A stretch of 64,000 nt of DNA from Winogradskyella ludwigii (GCF_013403985.1 NZ_JABFDF010000001.1:992001-1056000); one strand, 5' to 3'; counted from the first letter of the stretch, positions 25,359 through 34,786 are shown. Translations and numbers: made by a program. Notes: generated by a model from the sequence alone, not told the origin.

Positions 25359-27710
25359 ATGTATAGGTTAATTAGATGTTTTAAACAAAATAAAATTAAA
25401 TCTGTAGTGCTTATTGCTCTACTGATTGCATATTATTTCTGTTTACCTCAACAATTATTTAAAGATCCTACTACCACAGTTATCACAAGTCAATCTGATG
25501 AATTACTAGGAGCATTGATAGCAAAAGACGGACAATGGAGGTTCCCAGCAAGTGATAGTATTCCTGATAAATTTAAAACTTGTATTCTTCAATTTGAAGA
25601 TGAATATTTTTACAAACATCCTGGTTTTAATCCTATTTCAATATTTAAAGCTTTAAAAGGCAACTTAAGTTCTGGCACTATAAAACGTGGAGGAAGTACG
25701 ATAACGCAACAAGTTATTAGATTGTCACGGAAAGGACAATCGCGAACGTATTTTGAGAAATTAAAAGAGCTTGTTCTAGCAACGCGGTTAGAATTTAGAT
25801 TATCTAAAGACCAAATTCTAAATCTCTATGCTAGTCATGCTCCATTTGGAGGTAATGTCGTAGGAATAGACGCAGCTGCTTGGAGATATTTTAATCGAAA
25901 CGCTTCCGATTTATCTTGGGCAGAAAGTGCCACTTTGGCTGTTTTACCTAATGCACCAAGTTTAATTTACCCTGGGAAAAATCAACAGCGTTTACTAGAT
26001 AAACGCAATCGATTATTAAAAAAACTAAATCAAAATGGCACCATTGATACACTAACCTACGAGTTATCTATTGCTGAAGGTTTACCAAAAAAACCATATC
26101 CTTTGCCACAAATAGCACCTCATCTACTTCAAAAAGTTGCTAAAAGATATAAAGGCGAACGTATTAAAACCACATTAAAAACAGCGCTTCAAAAACAAAC
26201 TAATGCCATTGTTAAGCAGCACTACAATCGGCTGAAGCAGAATGAAATTTATAACGTTTCGGTACTAGTATTAAATGTTCACACTAGAGAAGTGTTAACT
26301 TATGTTGGCAATTCCCCAACAGATAATGCGCATCAAAAAAGCGTGGATATTATTGATAAACCAAGAAGTACAGGTAGTATTTTAAAACCGTTTTTATATG
26401 CTTCTATGTTAGATGCTGGCGATTTGCTACCAAATACATTGGTCGCGGATATACCAACTCAATTTGGCAGTTATCAACCTAAAAATTTTAATAATTCATA
26501 TGATGGTGCTGTGTTTGCAAATGAAGCTTTATCGCGTTCTCTTAACGTTCCTGCCGTTAGAATGCTTCAAGATTTTGGGTTGGATCGGTTTTATCATTAT
26601 TTGAAACAACTTAAATTAAAGGATTTAAAATACAATGCTAATCATTACGGATTATCATTAGTACTTGGAGGTGCAGAAAGTAACTTATGGGATTTGTGTA
26701 AAAGCTATGCTGCAATGGCTTCAACTTTAAATCATTTTAATAACAATTCTAGTCAGTATTACACCAAAGAGTTTATTCAACCCACTTATAATTTTAAGCA
26801 GCCCGTTAACTTCGGAAAACTAACCAATGAGAAAACGGTTTTTGATGCCGCTTCCATATTTCTAACTTTTGAAAGTATGAAACAGGTAAACCGACCACAA
26901 AGTGACGAGAGTTGGGAGTTTTACGATTCTTCGCAAGAAATTGCATGGAAAACAGGAACGAGTTTTGGTTTTAGAGATGCTTGGGCTATTGGCACAACAA
27001 AAGATTATGTGGTTGGTGTTTGGGTAGGCAATGCAGATGGAGAAGGACGACCAGGCTTGGTTGGTGTGCAAACGGCTGCTCCAATTCTATTTGATGTCTT
27101 TGATGTATTACCAAAAAGTGATTGGTTTGCGACACCTTATGACGAAATGTTAGAGGTGAATATCTGCAAAAAAAGTGGTTATAGAGCATCTTCAATTTGT
27201 GATGATACAGAACTGCGGTATATTCAAACAAGTGGACAGAAAACAGAACCTTGTCCTTTTCATAAGTTAGTTCATTTAGATGCTTTGGAACGTTATCAGG
27301 TAAATTCGTCTTGCGAATCGGTTTCAAACATAAACACCAAACCATGGTTTATACTTCCTCCGTTACAAGCCTATTATTACAAATCTAAAAACCCCTTTTA
27401 CAAAGTTGTACCACCTTATAGAGTTGACTGCACAGAGGCTTCAAGAATTTCAATGGAATTTATATACCCAAATCAGCAGAGTACCATTTATTTACCTAAA
27501 GATTTTGATGGTAATATTAATGATGTCATCTTAAAAGTAGCCCATTCTAAACCCCAATTAGAAATCCATTGGTATATTGACAGTAAATATATTGGCAGTA
27601 CAAAAGACATTCACGATATGGCTGTTTTACCACCTTCTGGAGAACACATCATTACAGTTATAGATGAATTAGGTAACGAACTGAAACATAAAATTACGAT
27701 TTCAGATTAA
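25359..27710 (+). CDS. pbpC: Penicillin-binding protein 1C
   Basis: A 783-residue bifunctional class A penicillin-binding protein, 1C type, anchored by one N-terminal helix (about residues 15-30). The glycosyltransferase domain shows EDEYFYKHPGF with the catalytic Glu and RGGSTITQQ; the transpeptidase domain has Ser340 in GSILKP (SxxK), SLNVP (SxN) and KTGTSFGFRDAWAIG (KTG). A C-terminal BiPBP_C-like beta domain (EFIYPNQQSTIYLPKDF to KHKITIS) completes the 1C signature. It polymerises and cross-links peptidoglycan in the periplasm. In many bacteria it is encoded beside alpha-2-macroglobulin, as here, and is proposed to repair wall damage. It has its own promoter. Confidence 0.93.
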   Translation: MYRLIRCFKQNKIKSVVLIALLIAYYFCLPQQLFKDPTTTVITSQSDELLGALIAKDGQWRFPASDSIPDKFKTCILQFEDEYFYKHPGFNPISIFKALKGNLSSGTIKRGGSTITQQVIRLSRKGQSRTYFEKLKELVLATRLEFRLSKDQILNLYASHAPFGGNVVGIDAAAWRYFNRNASDLSWAESATLAVLPNAPSLIYPGKNQQRLLDKRNRLLKKLNQNGTIDTLTYELSIAEGLPKKPYPLPQIAPHLLQKVAKRYKGERIKTTLKTALQKQTNAIVKQHYNRLKQNEIYNVSVLVLNVHTREVLTYVGNSPTDNAHQKSVDIIDKPRSTGSILKPFLYASMLDAGDLLPNTLVADIPTQFGSYQPKNFNNSYDGAVFANEALSRSLNVPAVRMLQDFGLDRFYHYLKQLKLKDLKYNANHYGLSLVLGGAESNLWDLCKSYAAMASTLNHFNNNSSQYYTKEFIQPTYNFKQPVNFGKLTNEKTVFDAASIFLTFESMKQVNRPQSDESWEFYDSSQEIAWKTGTSFGFRDAWAIGTTKDYVVGVWVGNADGEGRPGLVGVQTAAPILFDVFDVLPKSDWFATPYDEMLEVNICKKSGYRASSICDDTELRYIQTSGQKTEPCPFHKLVHLDALERYQVNSSCESVSNINTKPWFILPPLQAYYYKSKNPFYKVVPPYRVDCTEASRISMEFIYPNQQSTIYLPKDFDGNINDVILKVAHSKPQLEIHWYIDSKYIGSTKDIHDMAVLPPSGEHIITVIDELGNELKHKITISD

Positions 27711-27731
27711 GATCATTCAAGCACAAATCGT

Positions 27732-27739
27732 TATGTTTG
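27732..27739 (+). promoter_or_regulatory. Possible -7 element before the small membrane gene
   Basis: TATGTTTG matches TAnnTTTG exactly and ends 24 bases before the ATG at 27764, but no TTG lies at the expected distance upstream. Confidence 0.35.
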
Positions 27740-27763
27740 CAGAAATAAATCAACTTATTAATT

Positions 27764-28201
27764 ATGGAAATTGTTCAGTTTATACATTCAAAATGGGCTT
27801 ATCTCGTTCTATTAGTTTTAGTTCTTGCCACTTTTAACGCACTTATTAAATTTTTTGGTGATAAAGAATTTGATGCTAAAGATTTTAGAATTTCATTATT
27901 CGCGCTTATTACAATGCACATTCAATTATTGCTAGGTATTATTTTATTTTTCACAAAGGATTATTTTGGAACCATTAAAGAGATTGGTGGCATGAGTGAA
28001 TTAATGGCAAATAAGCCACTAAGGAATCTTATTGTTGAGCATCCACTTACAATGATTATTGCTGTTGCCTTACTTACTATTGGCTATTCTAAACATAAAA
28101 AGAAATTAACCTCCAGACCAAAATTTAAGCTCCTAGCTATTTTTTATACGTTAGCCTTAGTTTTAGTACTAGCAAAAATTCCATGGGGTTTATGGTTTTA
28201 A
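27764..28201 (+). CDS. Four-helix membrane protein (possible cytochrome b-like)
   Basis: A 145-residue integral membrane protein with four hydrophobic segments, at about residues 13-30, 47-64, 92-110 and 123-142. Histidines occur at residues 8, 52 and 91 (HIQLLLG, EHPLTMI), spaced so that two could ligand a haem, which is why relatives are often labelled cytochrome b. I cannot confirm haem binding. It follows pbpC by 53 bases, behind a possible promoter, and ends at a bidirectional terminator. Function unknown. Confidence 0.6.
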   Translation: MEIVQFIHSKWAYLVLLVLVLATFNALIKFFGDKEFDAKDFRISLFALITMHIQLLLGIILFFTKDYFGTIKEIGGMSELMANKPLRNLIVEHPLTMIIAVALLTIGYSKHKKKLTSRPKFKLLAIFYTLALVLVLAKIPWGLWF

Positions 28202-28218
28202 ATTTAAAACCAACACAT

Positions 28219-28258
28219 AAAAAAAAGCGTCTTGAAATAATTTCAAGACGCTTTTTTT
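28219..28258. terminator. Strong bidirectional terminator
   Basis: A perfect hairpin with arms AAGCGTCTTGAAA and TTTCAAGACGCTT, an A-run on one side and a T-run on the other. It serves both the gene ending at 28201 and the minus-strand gene ending at 28279. Confidence 0.9.
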
Positions 28259-28278
28259 ATATTGTAACTTTTAGTTTA

Positions 28279-29340
28279 CTAATGTTTAGTATCTTCCTTA
28301 ATCAAATAAATATATACTGGAAAGTGATCACTATAACCGCCTGAAAGTCCTGCATTAATCATTCTTAAAGGATACCCTTTATAACGTCCTTCTTTATTAG
28401 TTAAGTACGTTTGATTAAAAATACCTGCTTTATAAAACCTGAATGATGAATAATCCTTTTCTAAAAATGGTTGTGAAATCAATATCATATCAAATAAACT
28501 CCAAGCATCTCTATAGCCGGTTGTTCCTAAACCCATTTTCTTAAACTGATTCTCATACGGGTTATAAATACCTTTAAGTTTTACCTTATCTTTATTTGCT
28601 TCTGTTTTTATTTCCTTTTTCATACTATCATTAGTAGGGTTATCATTGAAATCACCCATAGTCATAATTTTAGCATAAGGATCTATAGATTGTAAAGAAT
28701 CAATAATTCGCTTATTTAATTTACCTGCAGCAACACGTTTAAATCTACTTCTTGCTTCACCTCCACTTCGAGAAGGCCAGTGATTAACTATAATATGAAT
28801 TAAATCTCCATCTAATTCACCACTCACTAACAACTGATCTCTCGTATATACACGTTCTCTTGTAGAATCATCATATATAAGTAATTCATGAGAACTTGAA
28901 TCAATAGGTTTAAAAAGTGCTTTTTGATATAATAATGCAACATCAATCCCTCTTTTGTCTGGGGAATCGAAATGAATAATACCATAATCTTTATCTAATA
29001 ATTCTGGCTCATTAACCAAATCCATAAGTACCTGTCTATTTTCTACCTCAGAAACACCTATAACAGCAGGTGAATTTTTTGTATCAGCTTGTCCAATATC
29101 TGCAACCACTGTTGCCATATTATGAAGCTTATTTTTATAAGCTTTCCCTCTTAAAGCCTCATTCATTTCCATAATAGGACTTGCCTCATCATACTTTGTA
29201 GTATCATTTATGGTATCAAATAGATTCTCTAAGTTGTAAAATGCTACAGTATGTATCTTATACTTTTTCTTTTCTTGTGCATTTATACATACCGAAGCAC
29301 AAAGCAACGCGACAATCAAATTAATCTTAAAAATTTTCAT
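28279..29340 (-). CDS. Secreted endonuclease/exonuclease/phosphatase family protein
   Basis: A 353-residue exported enzyme (signal peptide ending around VCINAQ) of the DNase-I/exonuclease III fold. Visible landmarks are FYNLENLFD at the start (Asn-Glu region), GVSEVENRQVL with the catalytic Glu, IVNHWPSR with the active His, MGDFNDNP with the metal-binding Asp and Asn, and SDHFPVYI at the C-terminus. It likely cleaves phosphodiesters outside the cytoplasm. It is divergent from a TonB receptor and a DUF5689 lipoprotein, a grouping that recurs in Flavobacteriaceae and suggests scavenging of phosphate or nucleotides from extracellular nucleic acids; that role is inference. Confidence 0.88.
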   Translation of the reverse strand: MKIFKINLIVALLCASVCINAQEKKKYKIHTVAFYNLENLFDTINDTTKYDEASPIMEMNEALRGKAYKNKLHNMATVVADIGQADTKNSPAVIGVSEVENRQVLMDLVNEPELLDKDYGIIHFDSPDKRGIDVALLYQKALFKPIDSSSHELLIYDDSTRERVYTRDQLLVSGELDGDLIHIIVNHWPSRSGGEARSRFKRVAAGKLNKRIIDSLQSIDPYAKIMTMGDFNDNPTNDSMKKEIKTEANKDKVKLKGIYNPYENQFKKMGLGTTGYRDAWSLFDMILISQPFLEKDYSSFRFYKAGIFNQTYLTNKEGRYKGYPLRMINAGLSGGYSDHFPVYIYLIKEDTKH

Positions 29341-29428
29341 TTAGCTTATATTAAATTTACATTAAGGATATTACAAATCTTAGACCAAAAGTAGATATTT
29401 ATTATAAATTAATGTTAATTTGCACAGC

Positions 29429-29449
29429 TTAAATAATTCAATTATTTAA
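29429..29449. promoter_or_regulatory. Perfect palindrome, possible operator of the TonB-receptor operon
   Basis: TTAAATAATT and AATTATTTAA, ten bases each, pair perfectly around a single C, 30 bases before the ATG at 29480 and just downstream of a TTAATTTGC that resembles a weak -7 element. Being A/T only, chance occurrence is possible. Confidence 0.4.
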
Positions 29450-29479
29450 AACACAGACATTATTAACTTAAAATTTGGT

Positions 29480-32242
29480 ATGAAAAAAAGTTTAATTATT
29501 TTATTATTTGGAGTTTTTTCTTCCTTTACCATGATGGCACAAAGTACCATTATTAAAGGTAGCGTAAAAGATGCTGCATCTTCAGAACCATTACCTGATG
29601 TAACTATTACAATCGAAGAAACTCAACAAACTACATTAACTAATGGGTTTGGAGAATTTATTTTTTCTAGCGACGTACCGTTAGGAGAACAGGTTTTAAA
29701 AATTTCAAAAACAGGTTATGAAACTAAACGTTACCCTATTATCGTAAACCAAGGACAAACTGTAGATATTACGGACATGACCTTAGATATCGATGTTTCA
29801 GACGTTCAGGACATGTTTACAATTACATTATCTGATGATGAACTTAATGATGATACAAGTGGTGCGGATAACATTTCTGGATTACTATCTTCATCGTTAG
29901 ATATATTCCAAAGAACAGCAGCTTTCGAATTTAGTTCTTCATTCTTTAAAGTAAGAGGTTTAGATTCTGACAATGGTTCTGTTTTAATGAACGGAATTGA
30001 AATGAACAAACTTTATAATGGAAGACCACAATGGAGTAATTGGGGAGGCTTAAATGACATGATGCGTAATCAAGTATTAACATCTGGCTTAACTCCTTCT
30101 GAATACAATTTTGGTGGTGTATTAGGAACATCAAATATTATTACTAGAGCTTCTTCTTATAGAAAAGGTGGTAGAATTACATTATCTTCTTCAAATAGAA
30201 GTTATACTAATCGTGCTATGGCAAGTTATGCTTCTGGTTTATTAGATGGTGGTTGGTCTTACGCTTTAATGATAGGAAGACGTTGGGGAGATGAAGGTTT
30301 TGTAGACGCAACATTATATGATTCTAATTCATTTTTTGCTTCTGTAGAAAAGAAAATAAACGAAAAACATAGCATAAACTTTACATCTGTTTATACACCA
30401 AATAGAAGAGGGAAATCTTCACCAAACACGCAAGAAATTTATGACCTTAAAGGGATTAAATATAATGAATATTGGGGAAGCTTAGATGGAGAACAACGTA
30501 ACTCTAGAATTAAAGAAGTTGAAGAGCCTATCTTTATGTTAAACCATTATTGGGACATTTCTTCTAAAACAAAATTAAACACTAATGTTGGTTACCAATT
30601 TGGTAAATTAGGAAATAGTAGAATAGATTACAGTGGTGGTGGAAACCCAAGTGCTGCATACTACCAACTTTTACCAAGTTACCATGAACAAAGAGATGAT
30701 CTTGCAGGAGCTTATTTAGCAGAGCAAAGATTTTTAGACGATGGCCAAATTGATTGGGAAAGACTAATCGATGCTAACGTTACAAACAATATTAATGATA
30801 TTACGTCGGCTTACGCTTTATATGAAGACAGAGCAGATGATACACAACTAACGGTTAACTCTATATTTACTTCTGAAATTACTGACAACATTATTATTAA
30901 TGGTGCCGTAAACTACAAAAATTTAAAATCAGAAAATTTTGGTGAAGTTATCGATTTATTAGGATCTAATGTTGGTTTATTAAATGTAGATTCTTTCGAT
31001 GGTTTTGAATACGATAACCGAAACGGAGGTAGAATTGTAGGTGAAGGAGATAAATACAGATATAACTATAACTTATATGCTGATGTTCTTTCTGCATATG
31101 CTCAAGGTCAGTTTAAGTACAACAAATTTGATTTCTATTTATCGGGTAACATTACAAGTACAACATACCAAAGAGAAGGTTTATGGGAACATAGTAGATT
31201 CTTAGGTGATTTATCTTATGGTAAAGGAGACGAAATTTCTTTTACAGGTGTTGGCGCAAAAGCGGGATTCACTTATAAAATTTCTGGAAAACATTTAATT
31301 GATGTTAATGGAGGTTACCTTACTAGAGCACCAAACTTACGTAACACGTTCTCTAACTCTAGAGAAAATCATACCGTTGTAAAAAATATTACTGAAGAAA
31401 AAGTAAGTTCTTTTGATGCAAGTTATATTTTTAGATCACCAATAGTAACGGCTAAAGTTACTGGATTCTATACTAAAATAGCAGATGCTAACGAAGTAGG
31501 CTTTTACTATGCAGATGGCTTAAGTGGTGGAAACGATATTGATGATAATGATACCTCTGCCTTTGTTCAAGAAGTTTTACAAGGTATAGACAAAAAACAC
31601 TTAGGAGTAGAATTGGGTATTGAAGCACAAGTAACACCAACTATTAAATTAAAAGGTGCAGCTTCAATTGGTCAGTATACTTATGATAACAATCCAGATT
31701 TATATTTAACATCAGCTAGTTTTAATACTACAGATGGATCTATTCCTTTTGGAAAAGCAAACTTAAAAGATTATAAACTTGCAGGAGGACCTCAAAGAGC
31801 TGCTTCTATAGGCTTTGAATATAGAGATCCTGATTTCTGGTGGTTTGGAGCAACAGCAAACTTCTTTTCTAATGCTTATATTGACGTAAATGCATTGACA
31901 AGAACAGAAAACTTCTACTTAGGTTCAGATGGGTTACCTGTAAACGATTATGATGAAGATTTAGCTACAGAATTATTGAAGCAAGAAGAAATTAGCGATT
32001 ACATGGTAGTAAACCTTGTTGGTGGTAAGTCTTGGAAAGTAGGCGAGTATTACATTAGTGTGTTTGCTAGTGTTGGTAATTTACTAGATGTAGTATATAA
32101 AACTGGTGGTTTTGAACAAGGTAGAAATGCTAACTACGCAGAGTTAAGAGATGACAATGCAGATGGCAATCCTAGATTTGGTTCTAAATACTGGTATGGA
32201 CGTGGTGCAAATTATTTTGTTAACTTTAACGTAAGATTCTAA
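29480..32242 (+). CDS. TonB-dependent receptor with carboxypeptidase-regulatory-like N-domain
   Basis: A 920-residue outer-membrane transporter. It has a signal peptide (ending MMAQ), a CarboxypepD_reg-like sandwich at about residues 22-105 (IIKGSVKDAASSEPLPDVTI, TNGFGEFIFSS), a plug domain with FKVRGLDSDNGSVLMNGIEM, and a long barrel ending in the typical aromatic strand NYFVNFNVRF. Such receptors import large substrates using the TonB/ExbBD energy. The DUF5689 lipoprotein gene follows 37 bases later and a secreted nuclease-fold gene is divergent. I cannot tell the substrate; the set resembles loci for phosphate-containing compounds. The final Phe matches the outer-membrane insertion signal. 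Confidence 0.93.
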   Translation: MKKSLIILLFGVFSSFTMMAQSTIIKGSVKDAASSEPLPDVTITIEETQQTTLTNGFGEFIFSSDVPLGEQVLKISKTGYETKRYPIIVNQGQTVDITDMTLDIDVSDVQDMFTITLSDDELNDDTSGADNISGLLSSSLDIFQRTAAFEFSSSFFKVRGLDSDNGSVLMNGIEMNKLYNGRPQWSNWGGLNDMMRNQVLTSGLTPSEYNFGGVLGTSNIITRASSYRKGGRITLSSSNRSYTNRAMASYASGLLDGGWSYALMIGRRWGDEGFVDATLYDSNSFFASVEKKINEKHSINFTSVYTPNRRGKSSPNTQEIYDLKGIKYNEYWGSLDGEQRNSRIKEVEEPIFMLNHYWDISSKTKLNTNVGYQFGKLGNSRIDYSGGGNPSAAYYQLLPSYHEQRDDLAGAYLAEQRFLDDGQIDWERLIDANVTNNINDITSAYALYEDRADDTQLTVNSIFTSEITDNIIINGAVNYKNLKSENFGEVIDLLGSNVGLLNVDSFDGFEYDNRNGGRIVGEGDKYRYNYNLYADVLSAYAQGQFKYNKFDFYLSGNITSTTYQREGLWEHSRFLGDLSYGKGDEISFTGVGAKAGFTYKISGKHLIDVNGGYLTRAPNLRNTFSNSRENHTVVKNITEEKVSSFDASYIFRSPIVTAKVTGFYTKIADANEVGFYYADGLSGGNDIDDNDTSAFVQEVLQGIDKKHLGVELGIEAQVTPTIKLKGAASIGQYTYDNNPDLYLTSASFNTTDGSIPFGKANLKDYKLAGGPQRAASIGFEYRDPDFWWFGATANFFSNAYIDVNALTRTENFYLGSDGLPVNDYDEDLATELLKQEEISDYMVVNLVGGKSWKVGEYYISVFASVGNLLDVVYKTGGFEQGRNANYAELRDDNADGNPRFGSKYWYGRGANYFVNFNVRF

Positions 32243-32279
32243 AAAAAAAAGAAAAATTAATTAATAATTATTACAAATT

Positions 32280-33743
32280 ATGAAAATGAATAAATTTTTA
32301 AAATTAATCCTAGTTGTAATAGCTTCTGTTACTATTACCTCTTGTGTGCAAGATGACGACTATACTGTTCCTGGTAGCTTAGGAGACGAAGAAAATAAAG
32401 CGCTTCAAGATTTATTAGCGACTTCTACAGAGGTTTCTTTTGATTACGCTAAAGCATTATATGACTCTGACCCAAATAATGATGGAGATAATGACGACGC
32501 TATTCCTTACGAAGTAGAAAATGACATCTACATCAAAGGTTATATTTCATCAAGTGATAGAACAGGAAATTTCTATAAAGAACTATACATTCAAAATAGT
32601 TCAGAAAATCCAACTAGCGCAATGAAAATCACTTTAGACCAAGTAGATAATTACAATCAATTTAACAAAGGAAGAGAAGTTTACGTTAAATTAACAGGAC
32701 TTTATATTGGTGAAGAACGTACAGGTAGTAACGTTTACACTATTGGTGCTACACCAGAATTCGATCAATTTGGTGGTACAGTAACATCATTAAACTTTAA
32801 TCAAATTGCTCAAAACGTATTACGTTCAAGTACTTCTGAAGAAATTATTCCTTTAAATCTTTCTTTTTCTGAAATTACAGATCAACATGTAGGTATGTTT
32901 GTCCAGGTTGATAATGTTGAGTTCGCTGATAACTTAGCTGGATTACAGTATTTTGATCCAATTGAAGTTTATGATACAGCAAGAACATTACAATCTTGTA
33001 ATGGTTTTGGTTATGATACCTTTATATTAGAAACAAGTTCTTTTTCTTCTTTCAAAGCATTTGATTTACCAACAGGAAACGGTACAATAAAAGCTGTTGT
33101 TAGTAAAACATTCGATGCTGTTAGTTTTATTTTAGCATTAAATTCTGTTGATGATGTAGCAATGGAAGGTGCTAGATGTTCTTTATTAGACCTTGGAGAT
33201 TTCGCTACTATTTTCGAAGAAGATTTTGAAGGTATGTCTACTGGATCTGCAATTTCAAGTAATGGTTGGACGTCTTACGCTGAAGTAGGAACATACAACT
33301 GGAGAGCTTTAACAACAACTGACGCAGGAAACCCTGGACCTGGTAATACTATTGCCTCAATGGGCGCTTACAACTCTAACACAGATGTAAACATTGCTTG
33401 GTTAATTAGCCCATCTATTGATTTAGATGCTCAAAGTACAGAATTTGTTAATTTCCAATCTTCAAATAGTTTTTCTGATGAGAGCGAATTACAAGTTTTA
33501 ATATCTACGGATTGGGATGGTACAACAGCAAATGTTGCGACAGCTACATGGACTGCACTTCCTGCTACAGTAGTAGGTGCTGATGTTTATTATGAAGACT
33601 GGATTGATTCTGGATTGATTAACTTAAGTTCTTATTCTGGTACGGCATATGTTGCATTTAAATATATTGGTGGTTTTCCAAGTAGTGGAGATATCGATGG
33701 AACATTTGAAATAGATAATTATAAGATTTTAGGAGAAAACTAA
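32280..33743 (+). CDS. DUF5689 domain surface lipoprotein
   Basis: A 487-residue lipoprotein (lipobox VTITSCV, Cys22). The first half has the DUF5689 OB-like pattern: DIYIKGYISSSDRTGNFYKELYIQ, AMKITLDQ, REVYVKLTGLYIG, then VTSLNFNQI and HVGMFVQVDNVEF. The second half (about residues 310-487) looks like a choice-of-anchor J-type jelly roll, with EDFEGMS, GWTSYAEVGTYNWRA, AWLISPSIDL and a final IDNYKI strand. It is the partner lipoprotein of the upstream TonB receptor, like SusD-type lids but of another fold, and probably binds the substrate at the cell surface. Confidence 0.85.
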   Translation: MKMNKFLKLILVVIASVTITSCVQDDDYTVPGSLGDEENKALQDLLATSTEVSFDYAKALYDSDPNNDGDNDDAIPYEVENDIYIKGYISSSDRTGNFYKELYIQNSSENPTSAMKITLDQVDNYNQFNKGREVYVKLTGLYIGEERTGSNVYTIGATPEFDQFGGTVTSLNFNQIAQNVLRSSTSEEIIPLNLSFSEITDQHVGMFVQVDNVEFADNLAGLQYFDPIEVYDTARTLQSCNGFGYDTFILETSSFSSFKAFDLPTGNGTIKAVVSKTFDAVSFILALNSVDDVAMEGARCSLLDLGDFATIFEEDFEGMSTGSAISSNGWTSYAEVGTYNWRALTTTDAGNPGPGNTIASMGAYNSNTDVNIAWLISPSIDLDAQSTEFVNFQSSNSFSDESELQVLISTDWDGTTANVATATWTALPATVVGADVYYEDWIDSGLINLSSYSGTAYVAFKYIGGFPSSGDIDGTFEIDNYKILGEN

Positions 33744-33763
33744 TAATTAATAATTTTATACAA

Positions 33764-33800
33764 AAAACCTGCTGATTGTACAATTAGCAGGTTTTGTATT
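33764..33800 (+). terminator. Terminator after the TonB/DUF5689 operon
   Basis: Arms AAAACCTGCTGATTG and CAATTAGCAGGTTTT (one G-T wobble) form a fifteen-pair stem with a tiny loop, followed by TGTATTTTT. It closes the operon 20 bases after its stop. Confidence 0.85.
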
Positions 33801-33818
33801 TTTAACAAGTCACTTAAA

Positions 33819-34190
33819 ATGGGATCAATTTTAGACACGTATTATATCACAATTTTAAATCATTATAAAAAGACGCTTGGTAAACAAAGTTTAACCATAG
33901 CACTTCTATATATTAATTTTCTAGAACTCTCTATTGTGCTTGCTTTAGCAGCCTTTTTGATGGGGTTTGCTAGTCAGATGAAAATGCAACTGATGTCTTC
34001 TACAAAGTTTTGGGTTTTGCTTACTATAATTGCCCTATTTGTGATCGCTAAAAACTGGATGCGCTATAATGGCAAAAAAAGAATGATGCTTAACGCTAAA
34101 TCGCGCCGCACAGATACATCTATATACTTATTATGGATACTACCTATAGGATGCTTAGCTATTGCGTCTATATTGCTTCAAGTACAATAA
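33819..34190 (+). CDS. Hypothetical three-helix membrane protein
   Basis: A 123-residue protein with hydrophobic segments at about 24-46, 62-78 and 102-120 and a basic loop (MRYNGKKRMMLNAKSRR) between the last two. No family is recognised. It begins just after the terminator of the DUF5689 gene and ends before a bidirectional terminator, so it is a single-gene unit or depends on read-through. No promoter element was identified. Confidence 0.6.
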   Translation: MGSILDTYYITILNHYKKTLGKQSLTIALLYINFLELSIVLALAAFLMGFASQMKMQLMSSTKFWVLLTIIALFVIAKNWMRYNGKKRMMLNAKSRRTDTSIYLLWILPIGCLAIASILLQVQ

Positions 34191-34214
34191 CGGAACTTAC
34201 AAATAGTACTATAA

Positions 34215-34250
34215 TAAAAAAACGCTACCCAAAAGGATAGCGTTTTTTTT
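34215..34250. terminator. Bidirectional terminator
   Basis: AAAAAACGCTA and TAGCGTTTTTT form the stem around CCCAAAAGGA, flanked by A and T runs, between two convergent genes. Confidence 0.85.
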
Positions 34251-34270
34251 ATTATTTATTTAAGTGTAAG

Positions 34271-34786
34271 TTATTTAGCTTTTTTCGCTTTACTACAACA
34301 CTCTTTCTTACAATCTGCTTTACAAGCTACTTTTTCAGCATCTGTTTTATTTGCACAACACGCTTCTTTACAGTCTGCTTTACAAGCTTTCTTCTCTGCA
34401 CCAAAAGCATCTACTGCATGCATATCTTTAACCTTATAAGTATCCGAAACTTTACCAACAGCTTCTTCTAAAGACTTTGGAGTTACTTTAGCTTCATCAT
34501 ATTCTACCATAGCTAAACGATTATCAAAATCTACTTTTGCAGATTTTACACCTTCCATTTTTGCCATTTTCTTTTCGATGGTTTTAGCACAACCCATAGC
34601 GCAAGTCATACCATCTATACCAAATTCCACTTTAGCATACGTCGCATTTGGATCTAATGTTGTAGCAACATCTTTCTTAGTCTTTTCTATATCTACAGTT
34701 TTTACTTCTGGCTGAGTTTCGTTTTTGCAAGAGGTAAAAACGAAAGCCATAATAGCTACGATACTTAATGTCTTTAATGTCTTCAT
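34271..34786 (-). CDS. Heavy-metal-associated domain lipoprotein with Cys-rich tail
   Basis: A 171-residue lipoprotein (lipobox VFTSCK, Cys20). Residues 50-120 form an HMA (heavy-metal-associated) domain: KVEFGIDGMTCAMGCAKTIEKKM with KSAKVDFDNRLAMVEYD. The metal loop is CAMGC (Cys62, Cys66), one residue longer than the canonical CxxC, as in several Bacteroidetes members. The last 45 residues add about ten more cysteines in CKADCK and CC groups, separated by Lys/Ala. Such an outer anchored protein could bind copper or another soft metal in the periplasm or at the surface. No P-type ATPase gene is adjacent. Metal identity is inference. Confidence 0.82.
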   Translation of the reverse strand: MKTLKTLSIVAIMAFVFTSCKNETQPEVKTVDIEKTKKDVATTLDPNATYAKVEFGIDGMTCAMGCAKTIEKKMAKMEGVKSAKVDFDNRLAMVEYDEAKVTPKSLEEAVGKVSDTYKVKDMHAVDAFGAEKKACKADCKEACCANKTDAEKVACKADCKKECCSKAKKAK

